The notes below the pieces were generated by a model, which ran no database searches, had not been told where the DNA came from, and saw nothing but the letters and a program-made list of their open reading frames with translations. The translations under genes were made by a program, and so were the position numbers. Of a stretch of DNA of 64,000 nt, positions 35,085 through 47,659 are shown piece after piece (the stretch's first letter is position 1; each line of letters opens with the position of its first letter). This stretch comes from Sipunculus nudus (taxonomy: Eukaryota; Annelida; Sipuncula; Golfingiida; Sipunculidae). The stretch lies in NCBI GenBank assembly GCA_026874595.1, contig CM049306.1, forward strand, positions 52,732,019-52,796,018, written 5' to 3'.

Positions 35085-35275
35085 GGCACTCTCCATGGCA
35101 CAGGTGGTGGCTTTCGGTAGGGTCCAGAGGTGGAGGAAACCGGGGTACCCGGAGAAAACCACTTGCCTAGGACGGGCCACTAGAACCTTTCTCATAGCCA
35201 CGCAGGGGATCGAACCCGGGTCGGCAGCGGAGAGAGCCGAACGTTTCACCACTCGACTGTCCATATAAAATGTAT
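35085..35275 (-). repeat. tRNA-derived SINE, unit A spacer
   Basis: On the minus strand an A-box-like CGAGTGGTGAAACG and B-box GGTTCGATCCC (about 35208-35265) precede a body with TTTTCTCCGGGTACCCCGG. The same insertion is in unit C (46455-46645), so it predates the unit duplication. Confidence 0.75.
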
Positions 35276-36369
35276 ACTGCATGATCAGGCACCCACATAC
35301 ATCACAGGGATATTGCATCCCTATATTCCATCAACAGAGTTACGATCTAAACCAACTCACTGTACCAAGACACCAACATGGGTATGGAAAGTGGGCCAAA
35401 ACAGTCACCGCCTCATTTCTGTGAAACTCTCTATACCAACTCACAATCAAAGACCAGGTGTGCTACGCAGCATTTAAATCACCTCTTCAGACATATTTAT
35501 TTAAAGATTTAGTCTTCATACTTAGTTTTGACCTGGCCAGCTTTACTAAACTGACATTGCAACTTTGTATAATTTAAGTCTACACGTGTTGTCATTTTAT
35601 CTGCGTTTTTTGACCATGTGAAGCGCATATGAACGCTGCAATGTTATGAAAAATTCGTTATGTAAGAAGTAAGTTATTACTATACATAATGAAAATTTAC
35701 GGAGCTTATTCACAGTTTCTAACTAGCACGACACTCGCAGAGATATATAGATTAACGTTAAGCTGACTGAAGTATCGTAAGCATGTAACACATCTGTGTA
35801 TTGAATGTGCGTGCGTCATCAGGACGAGAAAATGGGTGTTTGTACATAAGAGAATGAAGACTGATTAAGTCCATCACTCTATTTTCACTTTATGTATCCA
35901 TTATTGTACGATACAATAATGAAACTTGTATCGTACATTAAAAACCGTCATAAAAAAACAATTGTGATACTGTACATTTCACGTGATCTACTTTAATTAG
36001 TTTCATATTTTTCATGATTTACTGTAAAACATCTAAACAGATTAAAGCGTAAACATTTCACAGTATGGCACACCGTAAAAACTAGATATAAAAATAGGAT
36101 ATCAGCCGCATAGAGTTCATCAACCTTGAATTCATTTTCTGACGCCTGAAATCTCTTTAAGTCACGTGATAAGGATGAATAGTAATAAATCATATCAAAC
36201 AAGCTTTCAGAGTTATTAAATGTTTCAGGAGCTTAATATAGATATTCCTTGATAAAATTTCGTCATATGTATAAATACTCCTTTTAATGTTATTTTTTGT
36301 CCTATACATGAGCGGGCTGTTAACCTGTAAAAGCATTTAAAGTATAAAATATATTTGACCCGAGATCCT

Positions 36370-37683
36370 TTACATTTTTACTGAACGTTTCTTTGCAGGC
36401 GCTGCATTAACCTCACATATTGGTTTGAATCTGGGCCCGTCCTCTCCTGCATAGATCCATTCGAAATTAAAACTCTCTATTGCGATGTACCTCCAACCGC
36501 TTAACTCCATAGTGACCGGTGGTCTAACTATCCAGTTGGCGAAGACCAGTTCTTTCCCGGTAGCTGTCCACTGCCATCTGTTCTGATTGACCATGTACTG
36601 ACCACTCGTCCAGTAGCCATGTAGCTCACGACCTAACAAAGGGGGTTAAAAGGAAAAACCACAGATAAACTCTTGTCATTAACTGTTGTCGAAAATGTTT
36701 GGGAAATATGGGTGTATGAAGCATACACATCATAATACGCCCTTTATGCTTTTTCAAAATTAAAAAATTGCAATGTTCCATCTGCTTCTTTAATATTTCG
36801 CAGAATTTACAAAAATATGTAATGGATAAATTCAGGCATTCTTACTCTTTATATATTTATACTGTTTATTCTTATTTTGTTTCATTCATGGGTCCATGTG
36901 TCTTCAAAAGGTCTTAATCCTTACATAAAACAATATATACAGGTGTATATTTATATTTTGGTGACATTGCTTTTGAAACGTTAATGTTTATGTTATGATT
37001 GGAGTTGAATTCACTGTTCTCAAGTGCTATAAGAAACTGATGGAACAAGAATAAAATGCATTTGTTTGATTTTTCAAACTTCTTAATTATAAACTTGTTA
37101 ATTATAATCTGCTAAACCAAAATCCAACAAAATGTATATAAAACGTATTTTACTGACTTACTCTTTCTAACATCATGCAGAGCGGACTTTAAGTGTTTGT
37201 TCTCCCTCTCTGTTTCAATGCTTACAAGGTCCCCGTCAGCCTTTCTGCAAAGTTGCCGGCCTTGAGTCCAAGTTGCCCAAAATACCAATTTGTAGCAAGA
37301 ACCATTCTGCATGAGAGAATCCGTGCGTCCTCTTTCGGTGAAGAAATAATCATATCCTGAGGGACACAGGTCTGAGAAAAAGATTGTGCGAAAAATAATC
37401 TTTCCTTCAATCCTATAGAAAATAAAATTCTTGCCCATTCAACAACCCTTTTAAGTTTCAGCTGTATGATTTAATTTTTCTATTATATCATTACGTAAAG
37501 AAAGTCCGTTCACTGCCGGCAGTGAACCGACTTTTCTGTGTATACTCTTTCCATCTATAAACAATGAACCAGAATGGCTATTCAGACATCTATATATAAC
37601 ATTAGGTAATATATAATGATTTAATAAATATATATATTTTTATATAAATTTATATAAATCATGCTTCTTTACATTAAGTAGGG

Positions 37684-37738
<55 letters not shown>

Positions 37739-38564
37739 ATTAATCATCTCCACTCATGGGTCATACCAAAAGAGAATACCAAACCGACTCGCTCATTTGT
37801 GAGTAATACAGATTTCCCATTAACCACAATGAGCGCTCACCCTGGCTGGGGCCGCTTCTCAGTTGAGCTTTGAACTCACGCCCTCTCCGTCTTTTTGATT
37901 GACTGTTGTTGCATGTCTTAATAACGCAACAAGCTACCCAAAGATGTGTCCTTACTTTCCTTTTTGTGTGGCCATTAACACTAATAAAAACACATATAAA
38001 CATAGCCTTTTTTCTAACCTTGATCTATGAATTCCTCATCATGTGAATTCTTCTCAGCAGAAATGCTTAACACCATGTTCAATATGGTTGAAGTACTCTC
38101 CGATTGGTTTGGAAGGCATTTGAGTTCACACATTACTGAGAACTTTGAGGGGTTTATCTGAGACATAAGCGCCGCCTCGTTTCGGGTAACATTGAGTGAC
38201 AAAACTAAAAAAAAAGACATTCCTGTGAAATCTTACATTATTTCTACGTTATTTCATTACTTGAAGATAAAATATGAGCTTTGTACTGCATGGAATGTGA
38301 CATGAAGTTGATACCCACACGAGTGCGTATTAAGAATTTAGTTTCTGTTAAAAATATACCAGAATCTGTTGTATCTTTTTCATTATACTTCACGGTTTCA
38401 GAGTTCCCAAACTTTTACAGTATTTGTCGTAACGTCGCGTGTTGCGTGCTGTTAAGAATATAAATAATATAATACACAATCATTTCCCAAATCATACAGA
38501 AATCAAATCGTATGTATTTAAAAAAATATGTATAACATTGCCTATTTAAAATGACTTGTGAATC

Positions 38565-38632
<68 letters not shown>

Positions 38633-39788
38633 TGAAAACTGGTCTAACGGACACTTCACTTAGTCGGACAACTGGCTATAACGGACAAGATAGTTAAGTC
38701 CCTTCAAAATTATCTATATGCTATGTATAAGCGGAACCTCTGTAAGGCGGACACCTCACTACTGCGGACAACGGACAGCAGATTTCAACTCAAGCCAACA
38801 TTCTAAGAGTAAATGAACCTGACAAATGCCGACACGATACGCCCCCACCGGCGGACACTGATCACTCGCCCCGGGCAACATCAAAGACCACCGGTACTGT
38901 TGCTGTTCCCGGGACTGGAACCCAAAGGATTATGCAGTCCCCAGTTGTTACCTTAATGCGTGTCCGTGCTCATGTCACGGTTTAATGTGCTCCTAAGTTA
39001 AACACAGCAAATATCAAGCGGTAAACATCGTGCCACTTTATTTCACGGTTGATCATTCACACGTTGCGAAGATGCAAATTTTTAGTTCGACCGCGGGGTC
39101 ATTAAATTGATTAAACGGCTACCGATGCGTCCCTGATCTCACCACGCAACATCTAACTGTAAAATTAGCCACTTTGTTATAGCAGGCTGTTTGATATTAA
39201 TTTATCGGTTTTGCTCAGTATATCTCAAATCTGCTCGCCCCGCAGCTGTTTGTACCGCGTCGCCGTGCACAAGCTCCTCAGGGTTCGTTTAATCTCGGGT
39301 GCCTTCAACATTAAAGCAAATCAAACCAAACAACCATCATCAAAGAAAGTTTATTTTAGGCTTAAGCTACATTCACCTATAAAAACGAATGTTCCCAGGT
39401 TCGTAACCATTACAATCTTCGCATTATCGCATTTGGGCAGCTGATGAAGGAGAGTTTTAGGCAATCAGCGTACGAGAGTATATGAACATTGTTTTTACGA
39501 ATGTCTTCATAGACTTTTCTCCTTATATTGTTCACTACTTGAGATAAGTAAAAATAATCACAGTTTTTATATGGATATTTAATGCATGATGTGTGCATGA
39601 ATATGTTGTACATATACATGAAATCTGATATAAAACAATAAATACGTTCTTGCAGCCGTTCGTTGTCTTTATTTTTAATCCCTCAGTTATCAACCAAGGT
39701 CAACCTGCCTAATAAGGACACCTCACTATTAAGGACAAAATGATTGAGTCCCTTGACTGTCCGCTTTAGACAGGTTTCACTGTATATA

Positions 39789-39844
<56 letters not shown>

Positions 39845-40071
39845 TTGAGAGACAGAGAGAGACAGAGAGAGACAGAGAATTCATGATAAAAACAAATGGA
39901 TTTAACTGACTTGTGAATCCGATATATAAATAATGAATACATGATAATGACAAATGGATTCAAATTAATATATAATGATTATGTTAGAATAATAGGATCC
40001 TTTTTTCTCGTTTTCTTACCAATCGGAATTACCAACATAGCCAAGACCATCATCTTTTTTACGAAATCCAT
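36370..40071 (-). CDS. C-type lectin-like protein, unit A (four exons, intact)
   Basis: Exons on the minus strand: 40071-40020, 38204-38019, 37371-37162 and 36632-36370 (52+186+210+263 = 711 nt, 236 codons). All introns are phase 1 with GT-AG ends (GTAAG, GTTAG and GTAAG donors; the first acceptor is a T-run followed by AG). Exon 1 encodes the start of a signal peptide, MDFVKKMMVLAMLVIPI. Residues about 18-79 carry C43 and C47 in a short N-terminal region. A single C-type lectin-like domain spans about 80-224, with C82 and C105 (long-form pair), C121 and C222. The motif GDLVSIETERE is at 126-136 and W169-W171 precede TATG. The inner loop Cys pair and an EPN/QPD-WND calcium site are absent, so sugar binding of the classical type is doubtful. 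It is presumably secreted. Intron 1 holds a pogo-like element and intron 2 a SINE. No promoter could be assigned. Confidence 0.82.
37503..37600. repeat. Relative of the hairpin repeat at 499-581
   Basis: Centre GTTCACTGCC/GGCAGTGAAC (37508-37527) is a perfect 20-bp palindrome. The right side continues with the CTTTTCTGTGTATACTCTTT arm and ATGAACCAGAATGGCTATTC, matching the outer sequence at 480-500 in inverse orientation. Only one arm is long here, so it is half of the structure at 499-581. It lies in intron 2 of lectin A. Confidence 0.65.
37683..37735. repeat. (TA)n microsatellite at SINE 3' end
   Basis: Adjoins the 3' end of the minus-strand SINE. Equivalent TA/TG tracts occur at the same place in unit B (42333-42395) and unit C (about 47895). 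Confidence 0.85.
37742..37960 (-). repeat. tRNA-derived SINE in lectin A intron 2
   Basis: Minus-strand B-box GAGTTCAAAGCTC near 37868, followed by GCGGCCCCAGCCAGGGTGAG. It is also at the same intron site in units B and C, but absent from unit D. It therefore inserted after D split from the A/B/C ancestor. Confidence 0.75.
38569..38629. repeat. (TA)n microsatellite hosting the pogo-like insertion
   Basis: About 30 TA units ending exactly at the TIR of the element at 38630. Confidence 0.9.
38630..39782. mobile_element. pogo/Tigger-like non-autonomous DNA transposon
   Basis: 1153 bp bounded by inverted termini CAGTGAAAACTGGTCTAACG (left) and CAGTGAAACCTGTCTAAAGC (right, reverse complement), with TA on both sides. 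Subterminal CGGACA/GGACAC repeats accompany the TIRs. The termini and TA target match pogo-type Tc1/mariner relatives. No transposase frame is present. It sits in intron 1 of lectin A and is absent from units B and C. Confidence 0.82.
39783..39880. repeat. (TA)n-(GA)n compound microsatellite
   Basis: TA run then GA/GACA run directly beyond the right end of the pogo-like element. Sequence either side (GACTTGTGAATCCGATATA at about 38550 and 39908) is a short tandem duplication. Confidence 0.85.
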
Positions 40072-41921
40072 CCTTCCTTTATTTTCACAAACTGATTATG
40101 ACCCCTTGGATAACCTGTTATTCAGAAAGTCCGTTATGGTCTGTTGAATGATATTCATAAATAAATTATTCTTTAATATATTTTCTCGGCACACCTTTAA
40201 CCGCATTCAACTTTAAATCTTTACTGGAAGCGGGTCTTAACTTGATGAATGCTGTTTATTTATTACTTCTTCGGTATATCATCGGGTTCCATAGAATACA
40301 GATAAACTGATCTTGAAATGAAATTTATAAAATCGAAATTATAAAGGAGTTTCTCCAATTTTTGCTTTCTGCAAACGGTTTGTATTTAAATATAACTGAT
40401 AGCATTGCATGAGTTATGCTTTCATTAGGATCACCTTCAGAAAATGAAATTGTTTGTTTTTCATGTCAAATGTGAAATTTGAAACATTTTGTTAATATCA
40501 CAAACAATGAATTAACTAACATGTTCACCTGTTTAAAAGGTTCCTCTTGCAGTAAACGTTGAGAAGAGGTCTAGGTTAACCGCAGGGTACGGGGACGACC
40601 AATCCTATCACAATGATAGTTCGTTGGAACATTACAACTGAAATTCATTATATTATAAGCGACTTTTTAATACAATAGTTAATTGAATGCAAACAGCTAA
40701 ATACTCTCGCATGGAGAAAGATAACTTCTCCTATATCTTCCAAACAAACCCTTTTTGTTGTAACAATTTTAAATGTCAATTCTAAAAGGTGGGACATCTG
40801 TATATGTGTTCACTTGTATATAAATGCTTTCTATGGATACTTTCACTTATTTCCGCTTGTTTAGGTTGTATGTATATTTAGACTATTCAAATGAAAATTC
40901 CCAACACATTAAGTAATACAGGGGATATTCAACAGAGATAATTTGAAATATCTTAAACATCCTTCAAACTTAATTAAATCTGCACATATATATTGTCCTG
41001 AACATGTTATACATGCGGATGCTTAATAGATTTATACAGACGAAATATAATGATAATGGAGTTAATTGTATTGTTCTCTTTGTTCGATAATTTCAATAAA
41101 CACTTTGAAAAGATTGTTAAATGTGTTGAATGAGGTGATTAATTTCCTCAATAGATAAAAACGCAAGTTTAAATTCAACGAATGTAGATAAAATGATATG
41201 AAGATTAATTTTACGATGGGCGATTATTTTTATGCAGTAGATTATTCCTATTCTAAATGGTCTTAACCGATATTAATTTGGCAATTTATTAATGTATTGA
41301 AGCCAGAGGACAATGGTTCCGCAAATGCAGTTTTCTTTTTATTGTAAACTATATTACCCAATGTTTCAGCTGTGAAATATATTTGTCTAATGTTATATTT
41401 ATATGACATAGTGTGAGCCTTTAATGTTATTAAGACGTGATTTAGGATATTGCGTCTACGCAAAACATTTGCATATTAACGGACGTTTAGCCAGGTATCC
41501 ATTTGTTTTAGTTTAGTTCTTTAACGGCAGCCTTACTCTGCCATGTCCTGGCTGATCATGCACTGCAAAATGGGGATGTAGCGTTTATTCTGAAATCAAT
41601 TTTTTTTATAGTTTGTTCAAGCAATGATTACAATTAATACCATTATGATTGTTTAAAACCGGGATAAGCTCCGGCCTGATGAGCCATTAGGCTTGAGTGT
41701 AAATGCCCAGCAGACTTTACCTTTATGATTGTTCATAATTAAATTTCAAATTTTCAGATTTTTAATTAACCATGCAAATGGTTTCATTTTACATATCAGC
41801 CAGTTTAACCTCGGTGTCATTTGTGTAAACTAAACAAACGCTAGTTCACAAGCTTGATGTTTCCATCATAGGTGAGTTCTGGGTCCAACAAAATGTATAA
41901 AAACATGTATTACTGACTTAC

Positions 41922-42336
41922 TATTTCTAACATCATGCAGAGCGAAATTTAAGTGATCGTTTTCCCTCTCTTTCTCAATGCTTACAAGGTCCCCGCCAGC
42001 CTTTCTGCAAAGTTTCCGGCCTTTAGTCCAAGTTGCCCTAACTGCCAATTTGTAGCAAGAACCATTCGGCATGAGAGAATCCGTGCGTCCTCTTTCGGTG
42101 AAGAAAATATCATATCCGGAAGGACACAGGTCTGAGAACAAGATTGTAAACTATCACCTTATGTATTTTTTTCTCCTAGCGGCTACTAATTTTTTCTTCG
42201 ACCCTATAAAGATTCTTGCCCATTCAAAAGCCCCTTTTAAGTTTCTGCTGTATGATTTACTTTTTATAGTATATCATTACGTAATATATGCTTTAATAAT
42301 TAAATAAATTATGCTTCTTTACATAAAGAAGGGTGT

Positions 42337-42394
<58 letters not shown>

Positions 42395-43272
42395 AATCAT
42401 CCCAACTCATGGGAATACAGAACACATTCGCTCATTTGCGAGTAATACAAGGTAATCGGGCACAGACTTCCCATTAACCATACAGAGCGCTCACCCTGGC
42501 TGGGGCCGATTATTTTGGGCCGCTTCTCATTTGAGCTTTGAACTCACGCCCTTTGAGGTCCTGTGCTCTTCCCTAGACCAATAAACTGTTTAATTGACAT
42601 GTTTGTTGCCCGTCTTAATAGCGCAACAAGCTAACCCAAAGAAGTGCCCTTACTTTCCATTTTGTGTGGTCTACAACACTCGTAAAATATAGCCTTTATT
42701 CTAACCTTGAATCTATGAATACCTCATCATGTGAATTCTTTTCAGCAGGAATGCTTAACACCATGTTCAATATGGTTGAAGTACTCTCCGATTGGTTTGG
42801 AAGGCATTTGAGTTCACACATTACTGAGAACTTTGAGGGGTCTGTCTTAGACATAAGGGCCGCCTCGTTTCGGGTAACATTGAGTGACAAGACTAAAAAA
42901 ATTATCCCTTTGAAATTTTACATTATTTCTACGTCATTTCATTACTTGCCGATGAAATAAGAGCTTTGTACTGCATGGAATGTGACATGAAGTTATTATC
43001 CACACAAGTGAATATAAATAACTCAAAATACACAATCAATTCCCATATCATTCCAAAATTAAATCGCATGTATTTAAAAACACATGTATAACATTCCCTA
43101 TTTACCCTGAATTGTGAATCCGATAGATAAAAAATAAATTCTGATCAAGTAAAATAGAATCAAAATTAATATATAATTATTTTATTAAAATAATATGATC
43201 CATTTTTCTCGTTTTCTTACAAATCGGCATTCCCAACAAAGCAAAGCCCATCTTGTTATTTACGAAATCCAG
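41922..43272 (-). pseudogene. C-type lectin-like pseudogene, unit B
   Basis: Recognisable pieces: exon 1 at 43272-43221, exon 2 at 42892-42706 and exon 3 at 42131-41922. The start codon of unit A is CTG here. Exon 2 is 187 nt rather than 186 because of a T inserted just before the donor, which throws exon 3 out of frame. Exon 3 itself is intact at 210 nt with GSCYKL, GRKLC and GGDLVSIE motifs and both splice sites. Exon 4, the C-terminal half of the lectin domain, is deleted. No functional CTLD can be made; a secreted fragment from an internal ATG is conceivable but unlikely. Confidence 0.8.
42394..42610 (-). repeat. SINE in lectin B intron 2
   Basis: Best-preserved head of the family: minus-strand TTGGTCTAGGGAAGAGCAC (A-box region) and GAGTTCAAAGCTC (B box, about 42532-42544), then GGTGAGCGCTC. 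The 3' end adjoins a (TA)(TG) tract at 42333-42395. Confidence 0.75.
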
Positions 43273-45985
43273 CCTTCCTTAATTCTGTCAAACTGATTAT
43301 GCCCCTTTGGAGTTCTGGATAACCTGTGATTCAGAGAGACTGTTGTGGTCTGTTGATTGATTTTCATTCATATATTATTTTCTCATATATTTTCTCGGCA
43401 TACCTTTAACACCTTTAAACTTTAAATCTTTACTGAAAGCGGTCTTCACTTGATGAATGCTGTATCTTTATTTTTCGATAATTGTTATCGACTGAAAATT
43501 TTTCGGTACATCATCGGGTTCCATCGAATAGAGAAAAAACTGAGCTTCAAAATGAAAATTATAAAAATGAAATTATAACGGAGTTTCTGCAATTCTTGAT
43601 TTCTGCAAACGGTTGGTATCAGCACAAACAGATAGGATTGCATGTAGCTATGTTATCATTAGGATCATCTTCAGAAAAGGCTTAGAAACGAACTAAACGA
43701 CTTAAATTCTTTTTTCATGTCAAATGTGAAATTTGAAACATTTTGTTATTATCACAAACAATGAATTCACTAACATGTTTATCTGTTTAAAAAGTTCCTC
43801 TTGCAGTAAACGTTGAGAATAGGTCTAGGTTAACCGCAGGGTACGGGGACGACCAATCCTATCCCAATGATAGCTCTTTTGAACATTAAAACGGAAAATT
43901 AATTATTATATAAGCGACTTTTTAATACAATATAGTTAATTGAAAGCAAACAGTTAATAATTCTGGCATGGAGAAAGATAACTTGTCCTCTATCTTCCAA
44001 ACAAACCCGTTTCTGTTTAACAATTATAAATGTCAATTCTTGAAGGTAGGACATCTGTATATGTTCACTTGTATATAATTGTTTCCGAGGGATCCTTTCA
44101 CCTTTTTCCGCTTGTTCAGTTTGTATCCATATATAGACTATTTAAATGAAAATTCCAAATACATTAAGCAATGCAGAGGCTTTTCAACAGAGATAATTTG
44201 AAATATGTTGAACATCATTGAAATTTAATTAATTCTGTACATATATATTGTCACAAACAGGATACATGCGGGTGATTAATGGATTTATACAGTGGAAATA
44301 TAACAATAATGGAGTTAATTGTATTGTACTCCTTGTTCGATTATTTCAATGTTACACTCAGAAAATATAGTTAAATGGGTGAAATGGATTGTTTAAATTC
44401 CTCAAAAGATAAAAGCGCATGTTGTAATGCAAGGAATGTAGTTATATAAAATGATATGAAGATTAATTTTACGATGGGCGATTATTTTTATGCAGTAGAT
44501 TATTCCTATTCTAAATGGTCTTAACTGATATTAATTTGGCAATTTATTAATGTATTGAAGTCAGAAGACAATGGTTCCGCAAATGCAGTTTTCTTTTTAT
44601 TGTAAATTATATTACCCAATGTTTCAGCTGTGAAATATATTTGTCTAATGTTATATTTATATGATTTAGTGTGAGCCTTTAATGTAATTAAGACGTGATT
44701 TAGGATATTGCGTCTACGCAAAACATTTGCATATTAACGGACGTTTAGCCAGGTATCCATTTGTTTTAGTTTAGTTCTTTAACGGCAGCCTTACTCTGCC
44801 ATGTCCTGGCTGATCATGCACTGCAAAATGGGGATGTAGCGTTTATTCTGAAATCAAATTTTTTTATAGTTTGTTCAAGCAATGATTACAATTAATACCA
44901 TTATGATTGTTCATAATTAAATTTCAAATTTTCAGATTTTTTATTAAACCATGCAAATGATTTCATTTTACATATCAGCCGTTTAACCTCGGTGTCCTTT
45001 GTGTAAATTAACAAACCTTAGTGCGGGTTAAGATGCGTTCATTTGCTTAAACCCTTGTTTATTAAATGGGAAATAGCGTAAAGTAAGTTAAGTTCAAATA
45101 CGACTACTACGAATATGCTTAAAAGCCATGGACATGAAAACCAATCCTCAAAATGAGGTTTAAACATTAATTTAAACATTAACAATTAACTGCTGAATTG
45201 TCCAACGCCCGCACCGCCTGAACTGAAAAGGACACAGCCTGAGACTACATTTATGCATGCAGCATCCAGAAAAATGTCTCACGGTTCACAAGCTTGATGT
45301 TTTCATCTCAGGTGAGTTCTGCCCACGGGAACATAGGTGTGAAATCATTCATGTGAATCGTGTCGGTGTTTTTGATAAGTTACACGACTAAGAAGTCATT
45401 TATATCGGACTAGTATGTCTGACTATATAAGAGTCGTGACACAAGCCCTACGGAGCAATATACTGCAGCGCTGACCTATTCTGTTGCATTGTTATCGTGG
45501 TAAACAGCCGTTAATCCTAACATTAGGCTACGAATCATGATTTGACAAACGAATACATGTGAACCCATACACCAAACTTAAAATCCATCCTATGGTAAAG
45601 AGTCATTCCCGATCGCGTACAAGTTGCCAATCATCCGGTAACAAGTGCGAGCCATATTTGCATTCATGCGGTCAAACATTCAACAAACATGCAGAGCGAT
45701 TTACCAATATACTAAGGATAAAGAAACTTTTTTCTAGCATATGGTAGTAGTTGTTAGGAAGTATACTAAATAAAGTTAATGTGATAATAAGGTTATGGGA
45801 TCGTGTCCCGTTCTGACCGTGCCATATGATAGACTCCAAAGGCCTTCCTGATTAATATGTACCATCTCCACTCAGGAGTGACCGGGTCCTGGTCACGTCA
45901 AACAAATACATTTAAAAATTAGACTCCCCTGTGCCCATTACTTAGTTAACAATATTTGAGTATTGAAAGGATATATCAAAGTAAC

Positions 45986-46169
45986 CAGGGGCGGACTTGG
46001 GAAACAGGCCCTTTAAGTTTGAGTGAAATTAGCCATAATCTAATATCATCGCCTCATCGGTCTCATTATTTAGATAATACCACTGATACAAAGGCATCAT
46101 GATACTGACTCCCCGTCGGCCCTCCGGCAAAATTCCCGGTGTCCCGCTGGGCCAGTCCGCCCCTAGCTG
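45986..46169. mobile_element. hAT-type MITE
   Basis: Begins CAGGGGCGGACTTGG and ends CCAGTCCGCCCCTAGCTG, termini typical of hAT elements. It is flanked by near-matching 8-bp AAAGTAAC (45978-45985) and TTAGTAAC (46170-46177). The unit A copy (34633-34792) is the same insertion, more decayed at its ends. Confidence 0.7.
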
Positions 46170-46454
46170 TTAGTAACATTAAACGAAAGATTAAATTGTT
46201 CCACCTTTAGTTCTGCCAACCCTCCAGTTGTTCGAATTTTTGTATCCATGGATATATTGACTCATACTTTCACGTTTCGTGGTAGTAAGAAGCGTCAACC
46301 CATTCGTGAAGAAAATAAACTTGTTTAACGTGATCGTATCTGGTCATTCAAGTCGTTTAGTTCAAATATATTTTTACATTTTTCTAAGGAGAAACAAAAA
46401 GGTATATACTGTAAACTTTATTTTATTTACTTGGTTTGCAAAAATAATTATAAC

Positions 46455-46645
46455 TAATCGAGGCACTTTCCATGGTACAGATGCAGGCGTTCGATAGGGT
46501 CTAGAGGTGGAGGAAACCGGACGACCCTGACAAAATCACTTACCTAGGACGGGCCACTAGAACCTTTCTCATAGCCACACAGGAGATCAAACCCGGGTCG
46601 CCAACGGAGAGAGCCGAGCGTTTCACCACTCGACTGTCCATATAT
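46455..46645 (-). repeat. tRNA-derived SINE, unit C spacer
   Basis: Same insertion as 35085-35275, with substitutions in the B box (GGTTTGATCTC). Confidence 0.7.
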
Positions 46646-47659
46646 AAATTTATACTGCATGATCAGGCACCCACATACATCACGGAGATATTGCATCGCT
46701 TTATCTTATCAACAGCGCATTTGAACTCTGCAATGTTATGAAAAATTCGTTATGTAGGAAGTAAATTATTACTATTATTATACAAAATGAAATGTTAAGT
46801 GAAGTTATTAACAGTTTCTAACTAGCACGACACTCGCAGAGATATATAGATTATCGTAAACCTGACTGAAGTATCGTAAACATGTAACACATATGTATAT
46901 TGAAAGTGCGTGTGTCCTACGGATGAGGAAATGCATGTTTTCCAATTAGAAAATCAAGACTTATTTTGTCCATCACTTTATTTTCGCTCGATGCATCGAT
47001 ATATGCAAGCGACATGATGAAAATAGTATCGTACATCAGAAGCCGAGATCATAAGAGAAACATGTGGTCATGCACGTACATTTCACGTGACCCACTTAGA
47101 TTAATTCATTTTTTTCATGATTTACTATACATCTAAACATATTAAAGCGTTAACTACTCACATTTCACGCGTACATTATGGTACACCGTAAAAACAGGAT
47201 ATAAAAATAGAATATCAGACGCACAGAGTTGTATCAACCTTGAAGCCATTTTCTGACACCTCACACTTCTTAAAGTCATGTGTTAAGTATAAATAAAAAT
47301 AAATAATGTTAAACAAGCTTTAAAATATTATGTGTGGTTATGCTATGATCTTCTAAAAGGTCTTACTGCTTATCTTAAACAATATTAACATAAATTTATG
47401 GCCGGCAGTTTTCATTTATATTTTGGTAACATTGCCTTTAAAACTTTAACGTATATGATCTGATCGGAGTTGAATTCACTGTGGTCACATGCTGTAAGAA
47501 ACTGACGGAACAAAAGCAAAACGCAATTTTTTTCTAAGTTTTTTCACCTTGTGGCTCGATGACATCTAGTACTTAATTTACTGCCAGTAAAATTCGGAAA
47601 TATATATTTGCGAAACCAAAATCCAACAAAGAGTATAAAAACTTATATTACGGTCTTAC

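Larger units (their letters stand above)
32690..40790. repeat. Lectin tandem unit A
   Basis: Homologous to unit B (40790-44040) and unit C (44040-49150). All share a left edge near TTTCGCCTGTT/TTTCCGCTTGTT and an interior with GCAAAACATTTGCATATT (33374, 41459, 44717). Unit A is the longest and the only one keeping all four lectin exons; it includes the 1.15-kb pogo-like insertion. Confidence 0.8.
40790..44040. repeat. Lectin tandem unit B (deleted)
   Basis: 3.25 kb. The spacer portion jumps at about 41877 from the equivalent of unit A position 33950 to the equivalent of about 37115. This removes about 3.1 kb including the last lectin exon, the hAT MITE and the spacer SINE. A short intrusion with AAACCGGGATAAGCTCCGGC at 41655-41722 is not in units A or C. 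Confidence 0.75.

Noticed and set aside
35085-35275. tRNA gene suggested by A- and B-box sequences (also at 8590, 26200, 37868, 42540)
   Set aside because: Heads of tRNA-derived SINEs: no closed cloverleaf, followed by SINE bodies, and several occur at duplicated positions.
38014-38220. ATG at 38220 as the start of lectin A
   Set aside because: It lies in a polypyrimidine tract ending in AG and is not conserved in units B-D. An upstream 52-nt exon with matching phase supplies the signal peptide in every unit.
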